Assembly (NCBI GenBank): GCA_028869325.1
Contig: JAGWST010000230.1
Location: 1-6,877 of the forward strand
Length of the DNA stretch: 6,877 nt
Direction of reading: 5' to 3'
Source of the DNA: a bacterium
GTDB taxonomy: Bacteria > Vulcanimicrobiota > Vulcanimicrobiia > Vulcanimicrobiales > SCRA01
A program made the position numbers and the translations under genes. How positions within the stretch are numbered: the first letter of the stretch is position 1; each line of letters starts with the position of its first letter. Positions 1 to 5,465 of this stretch are shown piece after piece. Under the pieces are notes generated by a model that made no database searches, was not told the DNA's origin, and worked only from the letters and a program-made list of their open reading frames with translations.

Positions 1-211
1 CCCGCGTGCGGGCCTCCTCGCGCGCCTTCTCGGCGGCGACGTCGGCCTCGGCTTGGCCGACCATGAACTCGCGCTTGGCCTGCCCCATGCCGCGCGCCAG
101 CTTGGGCAGCTTGTCGGCGCCGAAGAGCAACACGCCCAGGCCGATCACCACCAGCACGATGGGCGCGTCGATGAACGCGAGGTAGAGGTGCGGCTGCATG
201 AAGGTGGCCAT
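1..211 (-). CDS. tatA: Twin-arginine translocase subunit, TatA/E family (partial, C-terminus off the left edge)
   Basis: TatA-type subunits oligomerise in the cytoplasmic membrane to form the passage for folded proteins in Tat export. The 70 visible residues start MATFMQPHLYLAFID, followed by one membrane helix at about residues 15-31 (APIVLVVIGLGVLLFG). The family hinge FGxxKLP is at residues 30-36, and an amphipathic basic helix (KLARGMGQAKREF, 37-49) comes next. The visible end is rich in Ala, Glu and Lys, as TatA tails usually are. The ATG at 211 is preceded by AGGAGA about 10 bases upstream. The next in-frame ATG (199) has no ribosome binding site, so 211 is preferred. The gene begins 18 bases after the stop of the polyprenyl synthase gene and is probably co-transcribed with it. 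TatB is related in sequence, and the missing C-terminus prevents a firm A/B assignment; the short helix and FG-KLP hinge favour TatA. Confidence 0.88.
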   Translation of the reverse strand, partial: MATFMQPHLYLAFIDAPIVLVVIGLGVLLFGADKLPKLARGMGQAKREFMVGQAEADVAAEKAREEARTR

Positions 212-229
212 CGTTCTGCGGTCTCCTGT

Positions 230-1183
230 TCAGTGTCCGGTGAGCGCCTTCGCGAAGGCCGCGAACGAGGCCTTCGCCGGGCCGTTGTCGAGAGGGGCTA
301 GGCAGTCAAGGGCCTGTCGGGACTCTTGCTCGATGGTGGCGCGCGCGGCATCGAAGGCGCCGCAGGCCTGCATCTGCGCGATCAGGCGCGCACCGGCCTG
401 CGGGTCCTTGCCATCGCTGAAACAACGCTCGACCTCGGTCCGAAGTTGCCTGCCGCCCCGCTGCAGCGCCTCCAACAACGGAAGCGTCATCTTGCGCTCG
501 CGCAGATCGTTGGCGACCGGCTTGCCCAGGTCAGCCTCCGTCGAGGTGACGTCCAGCAGATCGTCGAGCATCTGAAACGCGACGCCGTAGTGGCGCGCGA
601 AGCTCCGCACGGCCGCCACGATCTGCGGCGATCCACCGCCCATGATCGCTCCGACCTCGGCCGAGGCGGCAAAGAGCGAGGCCGTCTTCTTGCCCACCGT
701 CTCACGATAGGCGTCCATCGTCGTCTCGAGATCCGCCAGCGAGCGCAGTTGGAGCACCTCGCCGTCGGTGATGTCGGCCAGCGTCTGCGCCAGGATGTTG
801 GGAACGGGATGGGGGTAGTGGGCCGTGACGTTGCGAAAGATCCATGCGAAGAGGTAGTCGCCGGCAAGCACGCTGATGCGGTTGCCGAAGTCGACGTTGG
901 TGGCGTTGACGCCCCGCCGCGTCTGCGCCTCGTCGACCACGTCATCGTGGATCAGCGTGGCGACATGGATCAGCTCCATGTAGGCGGCCAGCGGCAACTG
1001 GCTCTCGGGATCGCCGCCGGCGGCCTGCGCGCCCAACAGCGTGAAGCGCGGGCGAATGCGTTTGCCGCCCGCCCGCAGCATGCGATTGACGGCCTCGGTG
1101 ATGAGGACGTTATCGGTGGAGAAGCGATGGCGAAAGAAGTGCTCCACCATCGCGTGCAGGTCGAGCTCCCGCTCGCGTATCAC
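230..1183 (-). CDS. Long-chain all-trans polyprenyl diphosphate synthase (heptaprenyl/octaprenyl type)
   Basis: This trans-isoprenyl diphosphate synthase would condense isopentenyl diphosphate onto an allylic primer to build the side chain of menaquinone or ubiquinone. The 317 residues match the usual family length. Visible motifs are the substrate-binding GGKRIRPR (39-46), the first Asp-rich motif DDVVD (80-84) followed by RRG (89-91), GKKTASLF (164-171), and the second Asp-rich motif DDLLD (207-211). The residues four and five places before the first motif are Thr76 and Ala75. Small residues there are known to permit long products (about C35-C50), unlike the aromatic residues of farnesyl and geranylgeranyl synthases. 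The GTG at 1183 is chosen because it overlaps the methyltransferase stop as GTGA and has AAGG six bases upstream. An ATG at 1150 would give 306 residues and remains possible. The same frame stays open upstream to 1720, but that part is the shadow of the methyltransferase gene. The hepS/ispB-type assignment is firm; the exact chain length is not. Confidence 0.93.
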   Translation of the reverse strand: MIRERELDLHAMVEHFFRHRFSTDNVLITEAVNRMLRAGGKRIRPRFTLLGAQAAGGDPESQLPLAAYMELIHVATLIHDDVVDEAQTRRGVNATNVDFGNRISVLAGDYLFAWIFRNVTAHYPHPVPNILAQTLADITDGEVLQLRSLADLETTMDAYRETVGKKTASLFAASAEVGAIMGGGSPQIVAAVRSFARHYGVAFQMLDDLLDVTSTEADLGKPVANDLRERKMTLPLLEALQRGGRQLRTEVERCFSDGKDPQAGARLIAQMQACGAFDAARATIEQESRQALDCLAPLDNGPAKASFAAFAKALTGH

Positions 1184-1875
1184 GGAGCCTTGGTTCCCAC
1201 GTGGATCGCCACGATGCCGCCCAGCAACCGGACATAGCGCACGCCCTCGAAGCCGGCCTCCGCGAATCGCGTTGCTAAGCCGTCCGCATCGGGAAAGTTG
1301 GTCAGCGAGTTGGGGAGATAGGTATAGGCCTTCTTCGAGCCGCTCAACAGCGTGCCGATCAGCGGCACGATCTTGTAGAAGTGGAGGTAGAAGACGCGCC
1401 GCCAGAGCGGATTCGGCGGCTTCGAGACGTCGAGGTTGACGAAGCGCGCCCCCGGCCGCAGCACGCGGCGGATCTCGCGCAGGGTGGCGCCGATATCCAC
1501 CACGTTGCGCATCGAGAAGCCCATCGTGGCACCGGAGAAGCGCTGCTCCGCGAAGGGCAGCGCCATCACGTCGCCCTCGACGAAGCTGACACGATCGGCG
1601 AACTTGCGGTTGCGCTGACGGGCCACACGCAGCATCGGCTCGCAAAAATCCACCCCCACGATGCGCCGGCCGCGGTCGGCGCGCGCTGCCGCGAACGAGA
1701 GGTCGCCCGTGCCGCAACACAGGTCCAGGATCTCGCCCCCCGGCTCCGCCTGCAGTTCACGTATGGCGCGGCGCCTCCAGGCCTCGTCGATCCCGGCGGT
1801 CATGACGCGATTCGTGAAGTCGTACGTGGGCGCGATCGTCGCGAACATCTCGCGAACGTAGGTGCTCTTCTGCAT
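1180..1875 (-). CDS. menG: UbiE/MenG-family demethylmenaquinone (or demethoxy-quinol) C-methyltransferase
   Basis: This class I SAM-dependent methyltransferase adds the ring methyl group in menaquinone synthesis, and in UbiE homologues also in ubiquinone synthesis. The 231 residues match MenG length. The family N-terminus VREMFATIAPTYDFTN is at 7-22. SAM motif I is ILDLCCGTGDLSF (49-61), with the acidic ribose ligand Asp76 in VGVDFCEPML and Asp102 in the GDVMALPF stretch. The UbiE signature SMRNV is at 121-125, followed by the motif beginning RVLRPGARFVNLD. The C-terminal signature YTYLPNSLTNFP is also present. The ATG at 1875 begins at the conserved N-terminus. Upstream in-frame starts would run into the divergent transporter gene. 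A GGAGGAAA sequence lies at 1892-1899, which is unusually far (16-19 bases) from the ATG, with no closer start codon. It is the first gene of the menG-polyprenyl synthase-tatA operon. MenG is preferred over UbiE only because no ubiquinone-specific genes are seen. Confidence 0.93.
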   Translation of the reverse strand: MQKSTYVREMFATIAPTYDFTNRVMTAGIDEAWRRRAIRELQAEPGGEILDLCCGTGDLSFAAARADRGRRIVGVDFCEPMLRVARQRNRKFADRVSFVEGDVMALPFAEQRFSGATMGFSMRNVVDIGATLREIRRVLRPGARFVNLDVSKPPNPLWRRVFYLHFYKIVPLIGTLLSGSKKAYTYLPNSLTNFPDADGLATRFAEAGFEGVRYVRLLGGIVAIHVGTKAP

Positions 1876-1966
1876 TGGCGTGGCCGCTCGGTTTCCTCCA
1901 GGGAGTCGCCCATTCCCGCAGGGGTGCAGCGCAGGGCGGACAGCCGGGGCGTCCGAAGCCGCTAGG
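1876..1966. promoter_or_regulatory. Divergent intergenic region between menG and the NiCoT gene
   Basis: These 91 bases separate two divergent starts, so promoters for both genes probably lie here or in the adjoining coding ends. I could not identify convincing -35/-10 boxes on either strand. Visible items are a GGAGGAAA purine run reading toward menG (1892-1899) and a small inverted repeat CGGAC/GTCCG with a nine-base loop (1937-1955), which ends 11 bases before the transporter ATG. That repeat could be an operator half-site pair or a leader hairpin. No cobalamin or NiCo riboswitch core could be recognised. The promoter role rests on gene orientation only. Confidence 0.35.
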
Positions 1967-2854
1967 ATGGACTCCGGCTCCTCGCACCACGCCTTCGCGA
2001 TCGTCGCCATCACCGTCTTCGCCCTGGGTCTGCGCCACGGGGCCGACCCCGATCATCTGGCGGCCATCGACAACATGACGCGCAACTCCCTGCGCCGGCA
2101 CCCCGGGGCGAGCCGCTTCATCGGCACCCTCTTCGCCGGCGGCCACTCCCTGATGGTGCTGGCTATCGCCCTCTGCGTCGGCCTGCTCGGCAGCCGCTTC
2201 GCCTCGCACAGCCAGCTCCTCGAGACGATCGGAACCTGGGTGAGCATCGTCGTGCTCTTTGCGCTCGCCGCGCTCAACCTCGCCGCGCTAGGCAGGCGGC
2301 GCGGGGCCGATCGTCCGGCGGGCCTGCGCAGCGCGCTGCTGCCCCGGCGTCTGCGCCACGCGGAGAGCGCCTACGCCGCGATCCCCGTGGGGCTGCTCTT
2401 CGGCCTGGGCTTCGATACCTCGAGCCAAGTGGCGGCCTATGCGCTGGCGCTGGCAGGCGGCGGCGTCGCCGCGGCGGTCGCGATCGGCGCGGTCTTCTGC
2501 CTTGGCATGGCCGCTACCGATACGCTGGACAGCCTGCTGGTCTACCGCCTCTGCGCTCAGCGCGGCGGCGAGATCGCGCAGGTGACGCGCCACTGGATCG
2601 TCGCGGTCACCGTGCTGGCTTTGGGTGTGGGCCTCTTCGAGCTGGCGCAGGCGCTGGGCTGGCAGCCGCCGATCCCCGACCTGGCGGTCAGCGCGATCCT
2701 GGTGGCGGCACTGCTTGCAGTCTTCGGCTGGACCCTGTTCAGCACGAGTCAGGGCATCAGCAGGTTGCGGAAGAACCCGCGTACCGTCCGTTTGGAGCGC
2801 CATGCCCGCGCATGCAAGGAGGTGGCGAGGGAGCATACCGGGGGGTGTCTGTGA
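1967..2854 (+). CDS. NiCoT (HoxN/NixA-type) nickel/cobalt permease
   Basis: NiCoT proteins are single-component cytoplasmic-membrane permeases that import Ni2+ or Co2+ for metalloenzymes or cobalamin. The 295-residue protein opens directly with a membrane helix (about 9-22) leading into RHGADPDHLAAIDNMTR (23-39). This contains the signature H24-x4-D29-H30, the metal-recognition motif of the family. Further family blocks are FAGGHSLMV (about 56-64), LGFDTSSQVA (about 147-156) and GMAATDTLDSLL (about 180-191). Hydrophobic segments also occur at about 86-106, 135-146, 163-180, 210-230 and 239-258. The ATG at 1967 lacks a clear ribosome binding site. A GTG at 1862 is in frame but would overlap menG and add a non-conserved tail. 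Two oddities: the motif reads RHGADPDH rather than the common RHAxDADH, and residues 265-295 (basic, non-membrane) are encoded by the left arm of the foldback repeat. Nickel versus cobalt specificity cannot be read from the sequence. Confidence 0.85.
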   Translation: MDSGSSHHAFAIVAITVFALGLRHGADPDHLAAIDNMTRNSLRRHPGASRFIGTLFAGGHSLMVLAIALCVGLLGSRFASHSQLLETIGTWVSIVVLFALAALNLAALGRRRGADRPAGLRSALLPRRLRHAESAYAAIPVGLLFGLGFDTSSQVAAYALALAGGGVAAAVAIGAVFCLGMAATDTLDSLLVYRLCAQRGGEIAQVTRHWIVAVTVLALGVGLFELAQALGWQPPIPDLAVSAILVAALLAVFGWTLFSTSQGISRLRKNPRTVRLERHARACKEVAREHTGGCL

Positions 2855-2886
2855 CCGAGCCGACGACGACGTCAGGCGCGGGCATG
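2801..2886. repeat. Secondary 11-base inverted repeat inside the left half of the foldback element
   Basis: CATGCCCGCGC at 2801-2811 is the exact reverse complement of GCGCGGGCATG at 2876-2886. This pairing competes with the main left-right arm pairing, because 2801-2811 also faces the right arm around 2985-2995. The transcript or DNA could therefore switch between one long foldback and a local hairpin in the left half. The match is seen directly; any switching is inference. Confidence 0.55.
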
Positions 2887-2890
2887 CCGC

Positions 2891-2918
2891 CCAAACCCGC
2901 AGGGCTGCGGCGCTTTGG
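2891..2918. repeat. Apical hairpin at the centre of the foldback element
   Basis: The centre contains CCGCAG (2897-2902), a two-base GG spacer, and CTGCGG (2905-2910). It is flanked by CCAAA (2891-2895) and TTTGG (2914-2918), which also pair across a small asymmetric internal loop. The midpoint (about 2903) is within a few bases of the midpoint of the outer arms (2898), as expected for the tip of a single foldback with small indels in its arms. A two-base loop is too tight to form as drawn, so the innermost pair would open. Confidence 0.55.
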
Positions 2919-2943
2919 CCGCATCTCTTCGTCGCTGCGGGAC

Positions 2944-3498
2944 TCACAGAGCGCCCCGGCTCTGCTCGTCCCTCCCTCCTTGATCTGCGGCCACATCGCT
3001 CGCAGCGGGCGGCACGGGGGTTCTTCCGCAACCTGCTAGGCGCAGCAGCAACGCGTAGAGCAGGCTGGCGCCGCCCACGGCAAGGGCGTCAAAGCCAGCG
3101 TCCAAGTGGTGCAAGAACGTGATGCGCAGGACTCCGTAGAGAGCCAGCAGCCCACCGTACCAGCGCCCCCACGCGCCGAAGACGGTGCGCGGCACTCCGC
3201 TTACGGCAAAGCCGGCTCCAACGAGCGCCACGCCCCTCGCAAAGGCGGCGTCGCCAAGAGAGAGCCAAACCATGGAGGCGGCTACGGGCGTCGCAATCGA
3301 CCACGCCAGCGGAAGCCGCCACCAGCCCCGCGGATAGCTCACGCGGCCGCGTTGCTGCGTCTCCACCATGACGCACGCGGCGAAGCCGAAGGCTAAGAGC
3401 GGCAGCCACAGCACGGGCACGCCGGCCGCAAAACCGACCAGCGCGATGGCTCCGAGGACCAGCGCGAACGGCGCGAAGGCGCGAGCGGACGACGTCAC
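2944..3498 (-). CDS. Unrecognised polytopic membrane protein
   Basis: I do not recognise a family for this protein of 184 residues. It has about six hydrophobic segments, near residues 8-25, 27-45, 63-80, 83-104, 112-129 and 133-153. These are joined by short loops, including a basic one (QQRGRVSYPRGWWR, 48-61). There is no signal peptide or extramembrane domain, so it is probably an integral cytoplasmic-membrane protein. The start is a GTG at 3498, without an evident ribosome binding site, 21 bases after the stop of the DppC-type permease gene. It may be translated by coupling and be the last gene of the ABC operon. Residues 155-184 (polar, Pro/Ala/Gly/Asp-rich) are encoded by the right arm of the foldback repeat and look unlike the rest of the protein. 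The ancestral C-terminus may therefore have ended near residue 154. Its role beside the importer is unknown. Confidence 0.65.
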   Translation of the reverse strand: MTSSARAFAPFALVLGAIALVGFAAGVPVLWLPLLAFGFAACVMVETQQRGRVSYPRGWWRLPLAWSIATPVAASMVWLSLGDAAFARGVALVGAGFAVSGVPRTVFGAWGRWYGGLLALYGVLRITFLHHLDAGFDALAVGGASLLYALLLRLAGCGRTPVPPAASDVAADQGGRDEQSRGAL

Positions 3499-3519
3499 GG
3501 GCGCGCTAGCGTACTCGGA

Positions 3520-4431
3520 TCACGGCCGCAGGCTGGGATCGAGGGCGTCGCGCAGGCCGTCGCCGAGAACATTGACGCCGAGCACCGTGAGCATGATCGC
3601 CAAGCCGGGAAAGGTGCCCATCCACCAGGCGGTATCCAGATACTGCCGCCCCTCGGCGAGCATGTTACCCCACGACGGCGTCGCCGGCGAGACGCCCAGC
3701 CCCAAGAACGAGAGCGCCGCTTCGAAGATGATGGCGCGCGCCAGCTCGAACGTGGCGATGACGGTCACCGATGAGGTCACGTTCGGCAGCACGTGACGGA
3801 AGATGATTCGCAACGGCGCGCAGCCGATCGCTTGCGCCGCCTGCACGAACTCGCGCTCGCGCAGCGAGATCACCTCGGAGCGCACGACGCGCACGTACTG
3901 GACCCACGACGTCACCCCGATCACGCCGATGATCGTGTAGACGTTGGCGCCGATCACGCCGATCACGGCGATCGCCAGCAGCACGTAGGGGAAGGCCAGC
4001 TGGATATCCGCGATGCGCATGATCACGTCGTCGATCCAGCCGCCCACGAATCCGGAGATTAGCCCCAGCGAGACCCCGATGACGCTGCCGATGACCACCA
4101 CCGAGAAGGCGACGATGGCGGAGAGGCGGGCTCCGAAGACGATGCGCGAGAGGATGTCGCGCCCCAGCTCGTCGGTGCCTAGCCAGTAGCCGGCCTTGCT
4201 GCCGTGCTGCCAGATCGGAGGCAGCGAGCCCAGATTGAGGTTCTGCAGGCGCGGATCGTGCGGAGCGATCCACGGCGCGAAGAAGGCACAGATCAAGAGC
4301 AGCGCCACCACCGCGCCGCCGAAGAGCGCGGCGCGGCTGCGCACGAAGCTCCGCAGCGCTTGGTAACGGCGCTGGCTGAAGCCCTGGTCGGCCGATTGCA
4401 GCCCTTCGGCCGTTGTCTCGAACGTCGCCAT
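3520..4431 (-). CDS. dppC: ABC transporter permease, DppC/OppC type (peptide/nickel/opine class)
   Basis: This is the second inner-membrane permease of a PepT-class ABC importer, forming the channel together with the DppB-type subunit. The 303 residues match DppC length. A cytoplasmic N-terminus (1-33) leads to helix 1 (about 34-55). The DppC signature LGTDELGRDILSR is at 84-96, and a core of five helices follows. The ATPase-contacting EAA loop is QAAQAIGCAPLRIIFRHVLPN from 197 on. It keeps the Ala-Ala, the Gly203 and the closing H-x-LPN, but has Gln in place of the first Glu. The conserved end LGDGLRDALDPSLRP closes the protein. The ATG at 4431 lies 10 bases after the dppB stop, and a GGGG run overlapping that stop can serve as the ribosome binding site. 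Substrate class cannot be read from the permease; the symbol denotes family only. Confidence 0.92.
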   Translation of the reverse strand: MATFETTAEGLQSADQGFSQRRYQALRSFVRSRAALFGGAVVALLLICAFFAPWIAPHDPRLQNLNLGSLPPIWQHGSKAGYWLGTDELGRDILSRIVFGARLSAIVAFSVVVIGSVIGVSLGLISGFVGGWIDDVIMRIADIQLAFPYVLLAIAVIGVIGANVYTIIGVIGVTSWVQYVRVVRSEVISLREREFVQAAQAIGCAPLRIIFRHVLPNVTSSVTVIATFELARAIIFEAALSFLGLGVSPATPSWGNMLAEGRQYLDTAWWMGTFPGLAIMLTVLGVNVLGDGLRDALDPSLRP

Positions 4432-4441
4432 CTCGTTGCCC

Positions 4442-5359
4442 CTAGCCGTACGTCACGCGCGGATCGAGCGCGGCGTAGGCCAAGTCGACCAACAGGTTGA
4501 TGCCGACGAAGATGGCGGCGGTGAGGATGACGATCGCCTCGACGACGGGATAGTCACGATCGTAGATGGCCTGGACGGCCAAGCGCCCGATGCCGGGCCA
4601 CGAGAAGATCGTCTCGGTGATCACCGCGCCGGAGAGCAGGTTGCCGAGCTCCAAGCCGATCACCGTGACGATAGGCAGAATCGCGTTGCGCAAGGCATGC
4701 TTCATGGTCACCGAGAGCGGATCGAGTCCCTTGGCCAGCGCCGTGCGCACATAGTCCGCGCGCGAGACGTCCAGCATTCCCGAGCGCGTGATGCGCATCA
4801 GCTTGGCCGCCGTGAAGGCGCCCAGCGTCACCGTCGGCAGAATCAAATGCATGAGCCCGCCGCGGCCTCCGATGGGCAGCCAGTTGAGCCCCACGCCGAA
4901 GACCAGGATTAGCATGATCCCCAGCCAGTAGACGGGAGCCGCCTGTCCGATCAGTGAGAGCACGCGCACGAAGTAGTCGAGGATGCTCTCGCGCTTCTGC
5001 GCCGCGATGATGCCGGCGGGGAGCGCCACCACCACTGCCAGCACCAGCGCGCAGAACGCCAGCTCCGCGGTGGCCGGCAGGCGCTCCAGCGCCAGCGACA
5101 TGGCGGGGTCGCCGTGGCGAATCGAGGTGCCGAAGTCTCCGCGCAGCGCGTGCGCCGCAAAGACGGCGAATTGCACGACCACCGGCTTGTCGAAGCCGTA
5201 CTCGTGGCGGAAGTTGACGATGTCTTGCTGCGATGCATCCGGCGGCAGCATCACCAGCGCCGGATCGCCCGTGAGATGGAGGATGAGGAAGACGGCGACC
5301 GCCACGCCTGCGAGGACGACCAACGCTCCAAAGAATCGACGAACTAGATACGCCGCCAC
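4442..5359 (-). CDS. dppB: ABC transporter permease, DppB/OppB type (peptide/nickel/opine class)
   Basis: This is the first inner-membrane permease of the importer, with 305 residues, the usual DppB length. It begins with the typical short cytoplasmic MAAYLVRRFF and helix 1 (9-28). The GDPA motif (31-34), YGFDKPVVVQF (54-64) and GDFGTS (74-79) of the periplasmic loop follow. The EAA loop RTALAKGLDPLSVTMKHALR continues to NAILP (205-229), with Gly211 and the H-A-L-R-N-x-x-L-P block intact. FSWPGIGRL (252-260) and the end LAYAALDPRV are also family features. The start is a GTG at 5359, preceded by AAGGAGGAG about 11-13 bases upstream. It lies 106 bases after the binding-protein stop and 10 bases before dppC. 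The long upstream gap holds a strong hairpin that may lower permease expression relative to the binding protein. The symbol denotes family, not proven dipeptide transport. Confidence 0.92.
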   Translation of the reverse strand: MAAYLVRRFFGALVVLAGVAVAVFLILHLTGDPALVMLPPDASQQDIVNFRHEYGFDKPVVVQFAVFAAHALRGDFGTSIRHGDPAMSLALERLPATAELAFCALVLAVVVALPAGIIAAQKRESILDYFVRVLSLIGQAAPVYWLGIMLILVFGVGLNWLPIGGRGGLMHLILPTVTLGAFTAAKLMRITRSGMLDVSRADYVRTALAKGLDPLSVTMKHALRNAILPIVTVIGLELGNLLSGAVITETIFSWPGIGRLAVQAIYDRDYPVVEAIVILTAAIFVGINLLVDLAYAALDPRVTYG

Positions 5360-5370
5360 GCCTGCTTGTG

Positions 5371-5379
5371 CTCCTCCTT
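5371..5379 (-). promoter_or_regulatory. Ribosome binding site for the dppB-type permease gene
   Basis: AAGGAGGAG on the minus strand is the strongest Shine-Dalgarno match in the window. It lies 11 bases from its end to the GTG at 5359. The spacing is slightly long, but no other start codon fits better, and the site supports the GTG start. It begins about 15 bases downstream of the intercistronic hairpin, so the hairpin itself does not cover it. Confidence 0.6.
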
Positions 5380-5393
5380 CGTCGGACCGAGAC

Positions 5394-5436
5394 GCCGAAG
5401 GGCACGCTGTACGATACGGTACAGCGGCCCTCCGGC
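5394..5436 (-). ncRNA. Intercistronic stem-loop between binding-protein and permease genes
   Basis: GCCGAAGGGCACGCTGTAC (5394-5412) pairs with GTACAGCGGCCCTCCGGC (5419-5436) around the six-base loop GATACG. The stem has 18 pairs and one bulged base. The only mismatch on the plus strand (A5398 against C5432) becomes a U-G wobble in the minus-strand transcript, which is the strand that is transcribed. No U-run follows in the direction of transcription, so it is not a standard intrinsic terminator. Stable hairpins between a binding-protein gene and its permease genes are known to protect the upstream message or cause partial termination, giving more binding protein than permease. That role is inferred here. 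The structure is an mRNA element, not an independent RNA gene. Confidence 0.65.
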
Positions 5437-5465
5437 TACGACGGTACGGTGAGAATCCGCCGCCC

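Larger units (their letters stand above)
2759..3037. repeat. 279-base foldback (inverted-repeat) element between convergent genes
   Basis: The left end agcaggttgcggaagaaccc (2759-2778) recurs as a perfect reverse complement at 3018-3037. Aligning left against inverted right without gaps gives 43 identities in the first 55 positions. One single-base gap then restores a further eight-base match, caaggagg (2815-2822 against 2975-2982). A deeper match, TCTGTGA at 2848-2854 against 2944-2950, continues the symmetry. The centre carries its own hairpin (2891-2918). Convergent genes enter from both sides and stop inside it. No transposase gene and no obvious target-site duplication are visible. It resembles a small non-autonomous mobile or dispersed palindromic repeat, or a degenerate bidirectional terminator-like structure. 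The inverted-repeat structure is directly visible; the family and mobility are inference. Confidence 0.8.

Noticed and set aside
326..1237. Long plus-strand open frame antisense to the polyprenyl synthase
   Set aside because: It is a GC-rich shadow frame, full of Arg/His/Gln/Asp with no recognisable domain, opposite a gene whose motifs are complete.
1184..1720. Open frame continuous with the polyprenyl synthase, which would give a 496-residue protein
   Set aside because: This stretch is the methyltransferase gene read in another frame. Its translation is Arg-rich and matches no family, while the methyltransferase frame carries all UbiE motifs.
1862..1966. N-terminal extension of the NiCoT protein from GTG 1862
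   Set aside because: It would run through the menG start region and encode a Pro/Arg/Gly-rich segment with no membrane character. The ATG at 1967 starts just before the first helix.
1876..1966. Cobalamin or NiCo riboswitch upstream of the metal permease
   Set aside because: The region is short and has no recognisable B12 box or NiCo four-way-junction core. Only a small CGGAC/GTCCG hairpin is present.
1876..2013. N-terminal extension of the methyltransferase from an upstream in-frame start
   Set aside because: The extension has no UbiE homology features and would overlap the divergent NiCoT start. The conserved N-terminus begins at 1875.
2288..3031. Minus-strand 247-codon open frame antisense to the NiCoT gene
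   Set aside because: The translation is low-complexity and Arg/Gln/Ala-rich. The opposite frame is a clear membrane protein with NiCoT motifs.
2757..3039. Small open frames on both strands spanning the foldback element (ending in SSATC on each strand)
   Set aside because: The similar ends on the two strands follow from the inverted repeat itself. There is no ribosome binding site or recognisable fold, so they are not called as genes.
5394..5436. Intrinsic terminator after the binding-protein gene
   Set aside because: The stem is strong, but neither strand has a T-run after it, and the permease genes continue in the same direction with a good ribosome binding site.
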